Below, one piece after another: positions 35,113 to 43,917 of a stretch of DNA of 64,000 nt (position 1 is the stretch's first letter; every line of letters begins with the position of its first letter). Origin of the DNA: Pseudomonas turukhanskensis (GTDB lineage: Bacteria; Pseudomonadota; Gammaproteobacteria; Pseudomonadales; Pseudomonadaceae); the NCBI RefSeq assembly GCF_027922365.1, contig NZ_BSFN01000020.1, positions 21,087 to 85,086 of the forward strand, written 5' to 3'. A program made the position numbers and the translations under genes. The notes under the pieces were generated by a model. It ran no database searches, was not told the DNA's origin, and worked only from the letters and a program-made list of their open reading frames with translations.

Positions 35113-36171
35113 ATGACCCAGATTTCCGAGCGCCTGCTGGTCCAAGCGCACCTCGACGCCAAGCAACCCAAACCCCTTTCGTCTGAAGAAGAAGCTCTCT
35201 TGCGCGCAGAAATTGCTGCCGAGCTCAAGGCGCAAGATGCGGTGCTGGTGGCTCACTATTATTGCGACCCGGTAATTCAGGCATTGGCCGAAGAAACCGG
35301 CGGCTGCGTGTCTGACTCCTTGGAAATGGCCCGCTTCGGCAATCAGCACTCGGCGAAAACCGTGCTGGTGGCCGGCGTCAAGTTCATGGGCGAGACGGCA
35401 AAAATCCTCAACCCGGAAAAACGCGTGCTGATGCCGACCCTGGAGGCGACCTGCTCGCTGGATCTCGGCTGCCCGGTCGATGAATTCTCCGCGTTTTGCG
35501 ACCAGCACCCCGAGCGCACCGTTGTGGTGTATGCCAACACCTCGGCGGCGGTAAAAGCCCGCGCCGACTGGGTGGTGACCTCCAGTTGTGCTTTGGAAAT
35601 CGTCGAAAGCCTGATGGATAACGGCGAGACCATTATCTGGGCGCCAGACAAACACCTGGGCCGCTATATCCAGAAGCAGACCGGCGCGGACATGCTGCTG
35701 TGGGACGGTGCCTGCATTGTGCACGAAGAGTTCAAGTCCAAGCAGCTGGAAGATATGAAGGCGCTGTACCCGGAGGCCGCCATCCTGGTGCACCCGGAGT
35801 CGCCGGAGTCGGTGATCGAGCTGGCAGATGCCGTCGGCTCCACCAGCCAGTTGATCAAGGCCGCGCAAACGCTGCCGAACTCGACGTTTATCGTCGCTAC
35901 CGACCGCGGCATCTTCTACAAGATGCAGCAGCTGTGTCCGGACAAGATCTTTATCGAGGCGCCCACCGCCGGTAATGGCGCGGCTTGTCGCAGCTGCGCG
36001 CATTGCCCGTGGATGGCGATGAATACCTTGGAGCGTACGCTGCAATGCCTGCGTGAAGGCAGCAACGAAATATTCGTGGATCCGGCTCTGATTCCGCGGG
36101 CACTCAAGCCCCTGAAACGCATGCTGGACTTCACGCAGGCGGCGCGGTTGAAGGTGGCTGGTAACGCCTGA
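35113..36171 (+). CDS. nadA: quinolinate synthase
   Basis: A 352-residue 4Fe-4S enzyme that condenses iminoaspartate with dihydroxyacetone phosphate to quinolinate in de novo NAD synthesis. Cluster cysteines lie in ATCSLDLGCP, SSCALEI and GNGAACRSCAHCPW. VAHYYCDPVIQALAEETGG near residue 48 is the family motif. The salvage route to NAD is at 50.6-54.2 kb in this same window. Confidence 0.97.
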   Translation: MTQISERLLVQAHLDAKQPKPLSSEEEALLRAEIAAELKAQDAVLVAHYYCDPVIQALAEETGGCVSDSLEMARFGNQHSAKTVLVAGVKFMGETAKILNPEKRVLMPTLEATCSLDLGCPVDEFSAFCDQHPERTVVVYANTSAAVKARADWVVTSSCALEIVESLMDNGETIIWAPDKHLGRYIQKQTGADMLLWDGACIVHEEFKSKQLEDMKALYPEAAILVHPESPESVIELADAVGSTSQLIKAAQTLPNSTFIVATDRGIFYKMQQLCPDKIFIEAPTAGNGAACRSCAHCPWMAMNTLERTLQCLREGSNEIFVDPALIPRALKPLKRMLDFTQAARLKVAGNA

Positions 36172-36193
36172 CCCTTTTTTCGCTGGCTTGAAA

Positions 36194-36266
36194 GCAATCG
36201 AGGCTGAAGCCTCTCCCGCAAGGGATCGTATTATGCGATCTGCAGGAGAGGCTTCAGCCTCGATGC
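36194..36266. repeat. REP-like inverted repeat between convergent genes
   Basis: Arms at 36194-36215 and 36245-36266 are near-perfect reverse complements (CGAGGCTGAAGCCTCTCC / GGAGAGGCTTCAGCCTCG). The core GGCTGAAGCC is shared with the element at 5335-5405. It sits between nadA and bepA, and the TTTT on its right suggests it can also end transcripts. Confidence 0.85.
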
Positions 36267-36286
36267 TTTTTATAGTTGTCGAACGG

Positions 36287-37720
36287 TTAGCGCATCAACT
36301 GCTTGATCATGCGTTGCTGTTCCATGATCTCTTTCTGCCGCGCGTCGATACGTGAGGCCAGTGGGAAGTTGTTGATGGCCCGCCGTTTGGCGAAGTCCAG
36401 TTGCTCCAGCGCCTGTTCGAAGTCGGCCGTGAGCGCAAAGTATTCGGCGCGAGCCTGGTGTAGGCCGATGATGTCGCCCGCCTGACCCCGCACTTCGGCC
36501 ACCTGATACCAGACGTCCGGGTCGTTCGGGCGCGCTTTGAGCAACTCCTCAAGCGCTTTCTGCGCCTGCGGCGCCTGATTCTGTTTCAACAGCAGATCAA
36601 TTCGGCTTTGTTGCAGCGGATAGTTGTCCGGGAACTGGGCGAGCATTTTGTCGACCCGTTGCTTGGCGTCCGGCAGCCGGTTGGACGTAATGTCCAGTTC
36701 CACCTGCGCGAGGTTATAGGTGACGTTATTCGGCTCTTTCTTCAGCAGCGGCGCCAGGCTATCTCGCGCCTCGTTGAGTTGCCCGCTTTTTACTTGCGCC
36801 AGCGCCAAGCCATAACGAGCAGCGTCCATGCCTGGGTCGTCCTGCAGCATGGCGCGGAAGCGTTTGGCGGAGATTCCCGGCGTCTCCTCAAAGGTAAGTT
36901 GCACGCGGGCACGCATCAGTTGGTATTGCAGCGTGTCTTCGCGGCCGCCCTGGCCATATTGCTCGGCACGGTTGCGGGTGTCAGCGATACGCGACTCGGT
37001 AACGGGGTGAGTCAGCAGGAATTCTGGCGGACGTTTGTCGTAGCGGTATTGGCGAGCCATGCGTTCAAACATGTTGGGCATGGCGCGCGGGTCGTAGCCA
37101 GCGCGCTCGAGGTTGACCACGCCAACGCGGTCGGCTTCCTGTTCGTTCTGCCGGGAAAAGCGCAACTGGTTCTGAATGGCCGCTGCCTGGGTACCCATGA
37201 TGGTCGCCATGCCCACATCACCAGCACCGGCGGCCGCGGCGATAATGCCGGCGAGCATCGCTGCCATGACTGGAATCTGCATTTGTTGCTGAGCCTGCAA
37301 GCCGCGCGCGTAGTGGCGTTGAATCAAGTGCCCCAATTCGTGCGCCAGTACGGCGGCGTATTCGGCCTCGGTTTGCGCATAAAGAAACAGGCCGCCGTTT
37401 ACCCCGATTACGCCGCCGGGTGCGGCAAAGGCGTTGATCTGCGGGTCTTTGATCAGAATGAACACCAGCCGGTGATCGTGCAGGTCGCTGGTTTCGGCGA
37501 GCCGGTACACGCTGCTTTCAACGAACTCTTTGATCTGCGGGTCGTTGAGCTGCGGCACCTGACTGCGCACCAGGCTCAACCAGGCTCGTCCCAGTTGAAA
37601 CTCTTGCTCGGGAGACACAATCGAGGAGCTTGAATCGCCCAGCGAAGGCAAGTCATCGGCGATGGCGGGGGAGGCGAGCAAGATGGCAAGCGACAGCAAG
37701 GTAGGGCGCAGAAGATTCAT
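36287..37720 (-). CDS. bepA: M48 family metalloprotease with TPR (BepA-like)
   Basis: A 477-residue periplasmic protease and chaperone for outer-membrane assembly. A signal peptide (LLSLAILLASPAIA) is followed by the zinc site HELGH (127-131) with the third ligand in NEQEAD (Glu195). A hydrophobic glycine/alanine segment MAAMLAGIIAAAAGAG lies between them, and TPR-like repeats fill residues 300-470. In E. coli BepA acts on LptD and BamA; the same is expected here. Confidence 0.93.
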   Translation of the reverse strand: MNLLRPTLLSLAILLASPAIADDLPSLGDSSSSIVSPEQEFQLGRAWLSLVRSQVPQLNDPQIKEFVESSVYRLAETSDLHDHRLVFILIKDPQINAFAAPGGVIGVNGGLFLYAQTEAEYAAVLAHELGHLIQRHYARGLQAQQQMQIPVMAAMLAGIIAAAAGAGDVGMATIMGTQAAAIQNQLRFSRQNEQEADRVGVVNLERAGYDPRAMPNMFERMARQYRYDKRPPEFLLTHPVTESRIADTRNRAEQYGQGGREDTLQYQLMRARVQLTFEETPGISAKRFRAMLQDDPGMDAARYGLALAQVKSGQLNEARDSLAPLLKKEPNNVTYNLAQVELDITSNRLPDAKQRVDKMLAQFPDNYPLQQSRIDLLLKQNQAPQAQKALEELLKARPNDPDVWYQVAEVRGQAGDIIGLHQARAEYFALTADFEQALEQLDFAKRRAINNFPLASRIDARQKEIMEQQRMIKQLMR

Positions 37721-37816
37721 GCACGAAGCTCATGGCGGCAAAGTCTCTACTGTAGCCGCCATGGCGGTCGGCTGACCACCTCGGTATCCTGCGCTACCGA
37801 TTTTTGGAGCCGATTT

Positions 37817-38056
37817 ATGAGTGATGCCGTGATAGTGGATGCCGAGCTGGATGCCAGCGGGTTGAATTGCCCACTGCCATTGCTCAAGGCCAAGCTTGAG
37901 CTCAATCGTCTGGCCAGTGGCGCAGTGCTCAAAGTTATTGCCACCGACGCTGGCTCGCAACGCGACTTCCGTGCATTCGCCACGCTGGCTGGCCATACCT
38001 TGCTGCACGAAGAGGTGGTAGATGGCGTGTACCGTTATTGGTTGCGCAAGGCTTAG
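37817..38056 (+). CDS. TusA-like sulfurtransferase
   Basis: A 79-residue sulfur carrier. The active Cys18 lies in LDASGLNCPLPLLKAK, the CPxP motif that holds a persulfide. It corresponds in position to PA1006, which is needed for molybdenum cofactor and nitrate respiration in P. aeruginosa. The perM gene starts 13 bases later. Confidence 0.9.
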   Translation: MSDAVIVDAELDASGLNCPLPLLKAKLELNRLASGAVLKVIATDAGSQRDFRAFATLAGHTLLHEEVVDGVYRYWLRKA

Positions 38057-38069
38057 TTAAGGAACTCAG

Positions 38070-39140
38070 ATGTTCAACGTGTTACGCAATTGGGTTCAGC
38101 GCTATTTCTCGGATGAAGAGGCGGTGGTGCTGGCAGTGCTGCTGGTACTGGCTTTTGCCGCCATTCTGACGTTCGGCGGCATGTTGGCACCGGTGCTGGC
38201 CGGCTTGGTGCTTGCGTTTCTGATGCAGGGGCTGGTGCGCACACTGCGACGCTTACGCGTACCTCAGGTGGCGGCCGTGTGGCTGGTGTTTGCCTGCTTT
38301 ATGGGGTTGCTTGGCGTGTGTTTGTTGGTGTTGGTGCCATTGCTCTGGCAGCAGGTCATCGCATTGGCCAACGAGCTGCCAGGTATGCTGGGCAAATGGC
38401 AATCGCTGCTGTTGCTGCTTCCGGAGCGTTATCCACAGTTGGTGTCGGACGAGCAAGTGCTGCATGTGATCGAAGTGGTGCGCAGCGAAATCGGCAGCTT
38501 CGGGCAGATGGCGCTGACGGTTTCGCTATCCAGCCTACCGCTATTGGTCAACGCCATGATTTACCTGGTGCTGGTGCCGATTCTGGTGTTTTTCTTTCTC
38601 AAGGACGGCGCACTGATCGCACGCTGGTTCCGCGGCTACTTGCCGCGCGAACGCACCCTGATCACGCGGGTGGCGCGGGAAATGAACCAGCAGATTGCCA
38701 ATTACATTCGCGGCAAGGTGATCGAGATTTCGATCTGCGGCGGCGCCACCTACGTGGCGTTTATCGCGCTGGGCCTGAACTACGCGGCGTTGCTGGCTTT
38801 GTTGGTGGGCTTCTCGGTGGTGGTGCCGTATGTGGGGGCCGTGGTGGTCACTGTGCCGGTAGCACTGATTGCATTGTTTCAGTGGGGCTGGGGCGATCAG
38901 TTTATTTACCTGATGGCGGTGTACGGCATCATCCAGGCGCTGGATGGCAACGTGTTGGTGCCGCTGTTATTTGCCGAGGCGGTGAACCTGCACCCGGTAG
39001 TGATCATCTGCGCGGTATTGCTGTTCGGCGGGATGTGGGGCTTCTGGGGGATTTTCTTTGCCATTCCCCTGGCAACCTTGTGCAAGGCGCTGCTCGATGC
39101 CTGGCCCAGACAAGAGCCGGTAGTCGCCCCTCTTATGTAG
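38070..39140 (+). CDS. perM: AI-2E family transporter PerM
   Basis: A 356-residue inner-membrane protein of the same family as 4209..5321 but distinct in sequence. About eight helices are seen. The conserved C-terminal region is VVPYVGAVVVTVPVALIALFQWGWGDQ followed by DGNVLVPLLFAEAVNLHPVVIICAVLLFGGMWG. The order tusA-perM-bcp is that of PA1006-PA1008. Substrate is unknown. Confidence 0.92.
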   Translation: MFNVLRNWVQRYFSDEEAVVLAVLLVLAFAAILTFGGMLAPVLAGLVLAFLMQGLVRTLRRLRVPQVAAVWLVFACFMGLLGVCLLVLVPLLWQQVIALANELPGMLGKWQSLLLLLPERYPQLVSDEQVLHVIEVVRSEIGSFGQMALTVSLSSLPLLVNAMIYLVLVPILVFFFLKDGALIARWFRGYLPRERTLITRVAREMNQQIANYIRGKVIEISICGGATYVAFIALGLNYAALLALLVGFSVVVPYVGAVVVTVPVALIALFQWGWGDQFIYLMAVYGIIQALDGNVLVPLLFAEAVNLHPVVIICAVLLFGGMWGFWGIFFAIPLATLCKALLDAWPRQEPVVAPLM

Positions 39141-39151
39141 GACGACACCCA

Positions 39152-39181
39152 TAAAAAAGGCCGCTTACGAGCGGCCTTTTT
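39152..39181. terminator. bidirectional Rho-independent terminator
   Basis: AAAAGGCCGCT/AGCGGCCTTTT stem with loop TACG, A run on the left and T run on the right, between perM and the leftward bcp. Confidence 0.92.
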
Positions 39182-39195
39182 GCGTCTATGTGCGC

Positions 39196-39669
39196 TTAAC
39201 CCTGGTGTAGCGCCTGCGCCGCTGCCAACACGGCATCCACATGCCCTGGCACTTTCACACCACGCCATTCCTGACGCAGCACGCCGTTGGCATCGATCAG
39301 AAAGGTGCTGCGATCCACACCCATGTATTCCTTGCCGTACAGCTTTTTCAGCTTGATCACATCGAACAACTGGCACAGTGCTTCGTCTTTATCCGACAGC
39401 AGCTCAAACGGGAACTCCTGTTTGCACTTGAAGTTCTCGTGGGACTTCAGGCTGTCGCGCGACACGCCGAACACTTCGGTATTGGCCGCTTTAAAGGCCG
39501 CGTACTGATCGCGAAAGCCTTGGCCTTCGGTGGTGCAGCCGGGCGTGCTGTCTTTGGGGTAGAAATAAATCACTACCTGCTGGCCTTTGAGCGCCGAGAG
39601 GGTGATCTGCTTGCCGCTGGTGGCCGGTACGCTGAAGTCGGCCACGGCCTGGTCGAGAGAAAGGCTCAT
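39196..39669 (-). CDS. bcp: thioredoxin-dependent thiol peroxidase (peroxiredoxin Q/BCP)
   Basis: A 157-residue peroxiredoxin. The peroxidatic Cys45 lies in YPKDSTPGCTTEGQGFRD. The second Cys five residues on, present in E. coli Bcp, is Gly here, so it should work by a one-Cys mechanism or through a more distant Cys. It reduces H2O2 and lipid peroxides. gcvR precedes it on the same strand with ten bases between. Confidence 0.95.
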   Translation of the reverse strand: MSLSLDQAVADFSVPATSGKQITLSALKGQQVVIYFYPKDSTPGCTTEGQGFRDQYAAFKAANTEVFGVSRDSLKSHENFKCKQEFPFELLSDKDEALCQLFDVIKLKKLYGKEYMGVDRSTFLIDANGVLRQEWRGVKVPGHVDAVLAAAQALHQG

Positions 39670-39679
39670 GCAGTTTTCC

Positions 39680-40240
39680 TTATGCCGGCGTCTGCGGGCG
39701 CCACGGTTCGATCAGGGCGTCCAGGTTCAGCGCGTCGGCGAAGTCGAGAAATTGGTCGCGCAGCCAGCTGATTTGCGTGCCGGCGGGGAGGGTGACGGTC
39801 AGGGTGGCGTTGAGCATGGTACCGCCGGTTTGGGGTGCCAGGTAGGTATCGCAGGTGAGGTTCTCCAGCTCCACGTTGTGGTCTAGAAAGAACTGACACA
39901 GCTCGTTGAGGATGTCTGGGCGATACACCGAGCTTACGTAGGCGACATAGGGCAAGGCCTGCGGGCGGATTTCAGCGGCGGCACTGCGCACCACGCTAAC
40001 GGTGAAAGCATGTTTTTTCGACAGCGAGGGCAGGCTGGTTTCCAGGCGAGCCAGGGCGTCCCAGTTACCCGACACCTGCACCACCAGCGCACTGAACTCG
40101 CCATGGCGGCTCAGGCGCGTGCTCACGACCGCACACCGGTTTTCATGGCTGGCGCGGCAGAGAATGTTGGTCAGTTCCATCGGGTTGGTGCCAAGGGCGC
40201 TGATGACAAGGAATTGTTCGCGGACGATGGGGGTGGACAT
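39680..40240 (-). CDS. gcvR: glycine cleavage system transcriptional repressor GcvR (ACT domains)
   Basis: A 186-residue protein of two ACT domains: LVISALGTNPMELTNILCRASHENRC near residue 12, and VSSVYRPDILNELCQFFLDHNVELENL near residue 102. In E. coli GcvR binds glycine and holds GcvA in its repressing form. Upstream of the ATG lies dapA, divergent, with 167 bases between. Confidence 0.87.
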   Translation of the reverse strand: MSTPIVREQFLVISALGTNPMELTNILCRASHENRCAVVSTRLSRHGEFSALVVQVSGNWDALARLETSLPSLSKKHAFTVSVVRSAAAEIRPQALPYVAYVSSVYRPDILNELCQFFLDHNVELENLTCDTYLAPQTGGTMLNATLTVTLPAGTQISWLRDQFLDFADALNLDALIEPWRPQTPA

Positions 40241-40407
40241 GCAGCATTCCTAAAGCGATGAGCGGTCGGCAGGTGAACTGTCGATCAAAGCCGGAAGGTT
40301 AGCGAAAACTGTCGCTCAGGGGAATGCTCATAGCGCGGTACTTCGCTTGTGCAAGGCAGGTGGCGCCAGTACCATTACGGCTCTCTTTTTCCGGCAGGAG
40401 CGGTTGC

Positions 40408-41286
40408 ATGATTGCGGGCAGTATGGTGGCACTGGTCACGCCTATGGATGCGCAGGGTCGTCTTGATTGGGACGCGCTGAGCAAGCTGGTGGATTTCCAC
40501 CTGCAAGAAGGCACCAACGCCATTGTCGCGGTCGGCACCACAGGTGAGTCGGCGACGTTGGATGTTAATGAACACATCGAAGTGATCCGCCGGGTGGTGG
40601 ACCAGGTCGCTGGCCGCATTCCGGTCATTGCCGGCACCGGTGCGAACTCCACCCGTGAAGCGGTCGAGCTCACTACCAACGCCAAAACCGCAGGCGCCGA
40701 TGCATGCCTGCTGGTAACCCCGTACTACAACAAGCCGACTCAGGAAGGCCTGTACCAGCACTTCCGCCACATTGCCGAGGCAGTGGCCATTCCGCAGATT
40801 CTCTACAACGTGCCGGGTCGCACCGTGTGCGACATGCTGCCGGAAACCGTTGAGCGTCTGTCGAAGATCTCCAATATCGTCGGCATCAAGGAAGCCACCG
40901 GTGACCTGCAACGCGGCCAGGAAATACTGGACCGTGTCGACAGCGACTTTCTGGTGTACTCCGGTGACGACGCTACCGCCGTCGAGCTGATGCTCATGGG
41001 CGGCAAGGGCAATATTTCCGTGACTGCCAACGTTGCACCGCGCGCCATGAGCGAGCTGTGCGCGGCGGCGATGGCCGGCGATGCGGTGACTGCGCGGGCG
41101 ATCAACGATCGTCTGATGCCGCTGCACAAAACGCTGTTTATCGAATCCAACCCGATTCCGGTGAAATGGGCCCTGCAGGAAATGGGCTTGATGGTGGAAG
41201 GCATTCGTCTGCCACTGACCTGGCTTAGTCCGCGTTGTCATGAACCGCTGCGTCAGGCCCTGCGCCAGTCCGGCGTATTGGTTTAA
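40408..41286 (+). CDS. dapA: 4-hydroxy-tetrahydrodipicolinate synthase
   Basis: A 292-residue TIM-barrel aldolase that condenses pyruvate with aspartate semialdehyde, the first step to lysine and diaminopimelate. The Schiff-base Lys161 is in GIKEATGD, and the triad is Thr44, Tyr133 and Tyr107, with Arg138 at the entry. I start at ATG 40408 with CAGGAG upstream. It is followed 17 bases later by bamC. Confidence 0.97.
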   Translation: MIAGSMVALVTPMDAQGRLDWDALSKLVDFHLQEGTNAIVAVGTTGESATLDVNEHIEVIRRVVDQVAGRIPVIAGTGANSTREAVELTTNAKTAGADACLLVTPYYNKPTQEGLYQHFRHIAEAVAIPQILYNVPGRTVCDMLPETVERLSKISNIVGIKEATGDLQRGQEILDRVDSDFLVYSGDDATAVELMLMGGKGNISVTANVAPRAMSELCAAAMAGDAVTARAINDRLMPLHKTLFIESNPIPVKWALQEMGLMVEGIRLPLTWLSPRCHEPLRQALRQSGVLV

Positions 41287-41303
41287 TTGAGGAAGCACTA
41301 CGC

Positions 41304-42422
41304 ATGAAGCGACTGGCCGGACTTTCTGCCCTTGCCGTAATCATTTCCAGCACCAGCGGTTGCGGGTGGTTGTGGGGTGATGATGGTTATTTCCGTGATC
41401 GTGGCAGTGATTACCTGACGCAACACCAGACCCCGGCAATGCAAGTGCCGCAGGGCTACGATGTAAAACCGCTCGACCCTCTGCTGCCGGTGCCACGCAA
41501 CGTGGCCGATTCCACCGTGCAGGGCGAATATGACGTACCGCGGCCACAGCCGTTGGCGGCAGTTGCCGACGCAAGTGAGTTCAGTCTGCAAAAGAGCGGC
41601 GACAGCCGTTGGCTGGTGGCGCAGCGCCCACCGGCTGAAGTCTGGCCCGTTGCTCACCAGTTCTTCGAAGATAACGGCTTCCGCATCAGCGAAGATCGTC
41701 CGCAAACCGGCGAATTCAGCACTGACTGGCAGCGTTTCGAAGAGCTGTCCGCCCCGATGGCCCGTCGTTTGAGTGGCCGTGTCGCCGACGTCGATCCGAA
41801 AAGCGAAACCCGCGTTCGCGTTCGTATCGAGCCAGGTGTGCAGCGCAATACCAGCGAAATCTATGTGGTCAGCGCCGAGCGTCCGGCCGATAGCACCAGC
41901 GACGTCGCCTTCCCTAGCAAATCGACCAACGCGAGCCTCGATGCTGCGTTGCTGGACGAAATGCTCGCCAGTATGGCTCGTAGCGCCGAGCAAGGTGGTT
42001 CGGTTTCCCTGCTGGCCGCCCGCGACTTCGATGCACCGAGCCGCGTAAGCCTGACTGAAGACGGCAACAACAACCCGGTTCTGAACCTGGGCGCCGATTT
42101 CGACCGAGCCTGGTCCAGTGTTGGCCGCTCGCTGGAAACCGCCAACGTTCGCGTTGACGACCTGAACCGCAGCCTGGGTGTGTATTACATCAACCTGGCC
42201 GAGGGCGCCGAAAGCAAAGACAAAGAGCGTGGTTTCTTCAGTCGTCTGTGGAGCAGCGAGCCGACCAAGGAAGAGATCGACGCCCGTGCCGAGCGCTATC
42301 AGGTGCGCCTGACCAAGGCTGCCGACAGCGTGCAAGTTACTGTGGAAAAAGACCTCAATACCGTTGCACCGGCCGAAGTGGCTCGTCGCGTATTGGCCTT
42401 GATCCAGGAAAACCTGGGCTGA
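41304..42422 (+). CDS. bamC: outer membrane protein assembly factor BamC
   Basis: A 372-residue lipoprotein of the BAM complex. The lipobox ends STSGC with Cys20. A long unstructured N-terminal stretch (residues 21-90) contacts BamD in E. coli, and two helix-grip domains follow. It is the partner of dapA in one transcript, as in many gammaproteobacteria. Confidence 0.92.
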   Translation: MKRLAGLSALAVIISSTSGCGWLWGDDGYFRDRGSDYLTQHQTPAMQVPQGYDVKPLDPLLPVPRNVADSTVQGEYDVPRPQPLAAVADASEFSLQKSGDSRWLVAQRPPAEVWPVAHQFFEDNGFRISEDRPQTGEFSTDWQRFEELSAPMARRLSGRVADVDPKSETRVRVRIEPGVQRNTSEIYVVSAERPADSTSDVAFPSKSTNASLDAALLDEMLASMARSAEQGGSVSLLAARDFDAPSRVSLTEDGNNNPVLNLGADFDRAWSSVGRSLETANVRVDDLNRSLGVYYINLAEGAESKDKERGFFSRLWSSEPTKEEIDARAERYQVRLTKAADSVQVTVEKDLNTVAPAEVARRVLALIQENLG

Positions 42423-42483
42423 TGATGGCGTGACTGGTCTCGCAAGGGGCCAGTCAGCGTTTCACTCAGTTCGCAGAATCGAT

Positions 42484-42517
42484 AGGCGAAACCACTGTGG
42501 TTTCGCCTGTTTCGTTT
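42484..42517 (+). terminator. stem-loop ahead of purC, likely bamC terminator
   Basis: A perfect 11-bp stem AGGCGAAACCA/TGGTTTCGCCT with a three-base loop is followed by a broken T run (GTTTCGTTT). It lies 30 bases before purC, so it could also act as an attenuator or transcript-stabilising hairpin. Confidence 0.6.
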
Positions 42518-42537
42518 AATAAAGGCGGAAATCTTCC

Positions 42538-43407
42538 ATGACCACTCCCTCCACCTTGAGCTTGAAGAAAATCTACTCCGGCAAGGTTCGTGATCTGTAC
42601 GAAATCGACGCCAAGCGCATGCTGATGGTCGCCACCGACCGTCTCTCTGCCTTCGACGTGATCCTCGCCGAGCCGATTCCGGACAAGGGCAAGATTCTCA
42701 CTGCCATTTCCAACTTCTGGTTCGACAAACTGGCTGACGTGGTGCCCAACCACTTCACCGGCGACCGTGTAGAGGATGTGGTGCCGGCTGCCGAGTTGCC
42801 GCTGGTGGAAGGCCGCGCGGTGGTTGCCAAGCGCCTGCAACCTATCGCCGTTGAAGCCATTGTGCGGGGCTATATCGTCGGTTCGGGCTGGAAGGAATAT
42901 CAGAAGAGCGGCACGGTCTGCGGTATTCAACTGCCGGCCGGCTTGCAAGAAGCCTCCAAGCTCGCTCAGCCGATCTTCACCCCGTCCACCAAGGCGGCTG
43001 TTGGCGATCACGACGAAAACATCTCCTACGAGCAATGCGAAGCCGTGATCGGCAAAGAGCTGGCTGCCAAGGTTCGCGACACCGCCATTGCCCTGTACAG
43101 CGCAGCGGTCGAGTACGCGGCCACGCGCGGCATCATCATTGCCGATACCAAGTTCGAGTTCGGTCTGGATGAAGACGGCACGCTGACCCTGATGGACGAA
43201 GTGCTGACACCCGACTCCAGCCGTTTCTGGCCGGTGGAAAGCTACGTGGAAGGCAAGAACCCGCCAAGCTTTGACAAACAGTTCGTGCGTGACTGGCTGG
43301 AATCCACCGGATGGAATAAAGAGCCCCCGGCGCCTGCCGTGCCCGCAGAGGTCGCACAGAAAACCGCCGACAAGTACCGCGAGGCGCTGACCAAGCTGAC
43401 GGCCTGA
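42538..43407 (+). CDS. purC: phosphoribosylaminoimidazole-succinocarboxamide synthase, long form
   Basis: A 289-residue SAICAR synthetase joining aspartate to CAIR in purine synthesis. It belongs to the longer class found in betaproteobacteria and yeast Ade1 (LKKIYSGKVRDLYEID, ATDRLSAFDVILAEPIPDKGK). The usual Pseudomonas and E. coli enzyme is about 236 residues and starts ELYRGKAK. Catalytic segments are complete: VVAKRLQPIAVEAIVRGY, FTPSTKA, LMDEVLTPDSSRFW. It sits at the normal purC place, before tRNA-Ser, which suggests gene displacement in this lineage. Confidence 0.93.
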   Translation: MTTPSTLSLKKIYSGKVRDLYEIDAKRMLMVATDRLSAFDVILAEPIPDKGKILTAISNFWFDKLADVVPNHFTGDRVEDVVPAAELPLVEGRAVVAKRLQPIAVEAIVRGYIVGSGWKEYQKSGTVCGIQLPAGLQEASKLAQPIFTPSTKAAVGDHDENISYEQCEAVIGKELAAKVRDTAIALYSAAVEYAATRGIIIADTKFEFGLDEDGTLTLMDEVLTPDSSRFWPVESYVEGKNPPSFDKQFVRDWLESTGWNKEPPAPAVPAEVAQKTADKYREALTKLTA

Positions 43408-43426
43408 AGGTAGCGGTGTACATGCG

Positions 43427-43451
43427 AAGAGAGGCGTGGGCCTCTCTTTTG
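43427..43451 (+). terminator. Rho-independent terminator of purC
   Basis: AAGAGAGGC/GCCTCTCTT stem of nine bp with loop GTGG, then TT, 20 bases after purC. Confidence 0.75.
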
Positions 43452-43521
43452 CGTTGCAGGCCAGGCGCGCAGGTAATTGGCGCAAGCATCTGAATGCAGG
43501 CGAAAAATTTCCAATTTTGGG

Positions 43522-43550
43522 TTTCACCAACGGCAATTGAGCTGTTATCA
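43522..43550 (+). promoter_or_regulatory. likely promoter of tRNA-Ser
   Basis: TTTCAC (43522-43527), a 17-base spacer and TTATCA (43545-43550), 11 bases before the tRNA. Confidence 0.5.
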
Positions 43551-43561
43551 TGCGCGCCGCT

Positions 43562-43651
43562 GGGGAGATGCCGGAGTGGCCGAACGGGACGGATTCGAAA
43601 TCCGTTGTGTTAGCGATAGCACCTAGGGTTCGAATCCCTATTTCCCCGCCA
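43562..43651 (+). tRNA. tRNA-Ser (anticodon CGA)
   Basis: 90 bases including encoded CCA, with the long variable arm of serine tRNAs. The acceptor stem GGGGAGA pairs with TTTCCCC, the anticodon CGA is at 43596-43598 in loop TTCGAAA, and the T arm is AGGGTTCGAATCCCT. It lies directly upstream of the accessory operon. Confidence 0.97.
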
Positions 43652-43656
43652 TATTC

Positions 43657-43692
43657 AAAAGGTCCAGACGTGAAAGCGTCTGGACCTTTTTT
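43657..43692 (+). terminator. Rho-independent terminator of tRNA-Ser
   Basis: AAAAGGTCCAGACG/CGTCTGGACCTTTT stem with a short loop (TGAAAG) and a T6 run, just after the tRNA. Confidence 0.93.
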
Positions 43693-43917
43693 ATTTCCTT
43701 CGAAAAGTCACGAAGCGCTCCTTTTCTCGGTGCTTGTGCCAGGTCCGATTGGTTCAGCAGAACCATCCCGCAGTGAGATGTTGTTTGGCTTCAATCTTTC
43801 GTCTGTATTGAATGCTTTTTATCGAAAGTTCTTACATAAAAATTTTCCTGAAGTTCGTAAATTTGCACTTCGCCGTAAATATTTATGGCGGCAATTTTTA
43901 TTTGGAGTGCAAAAGAA

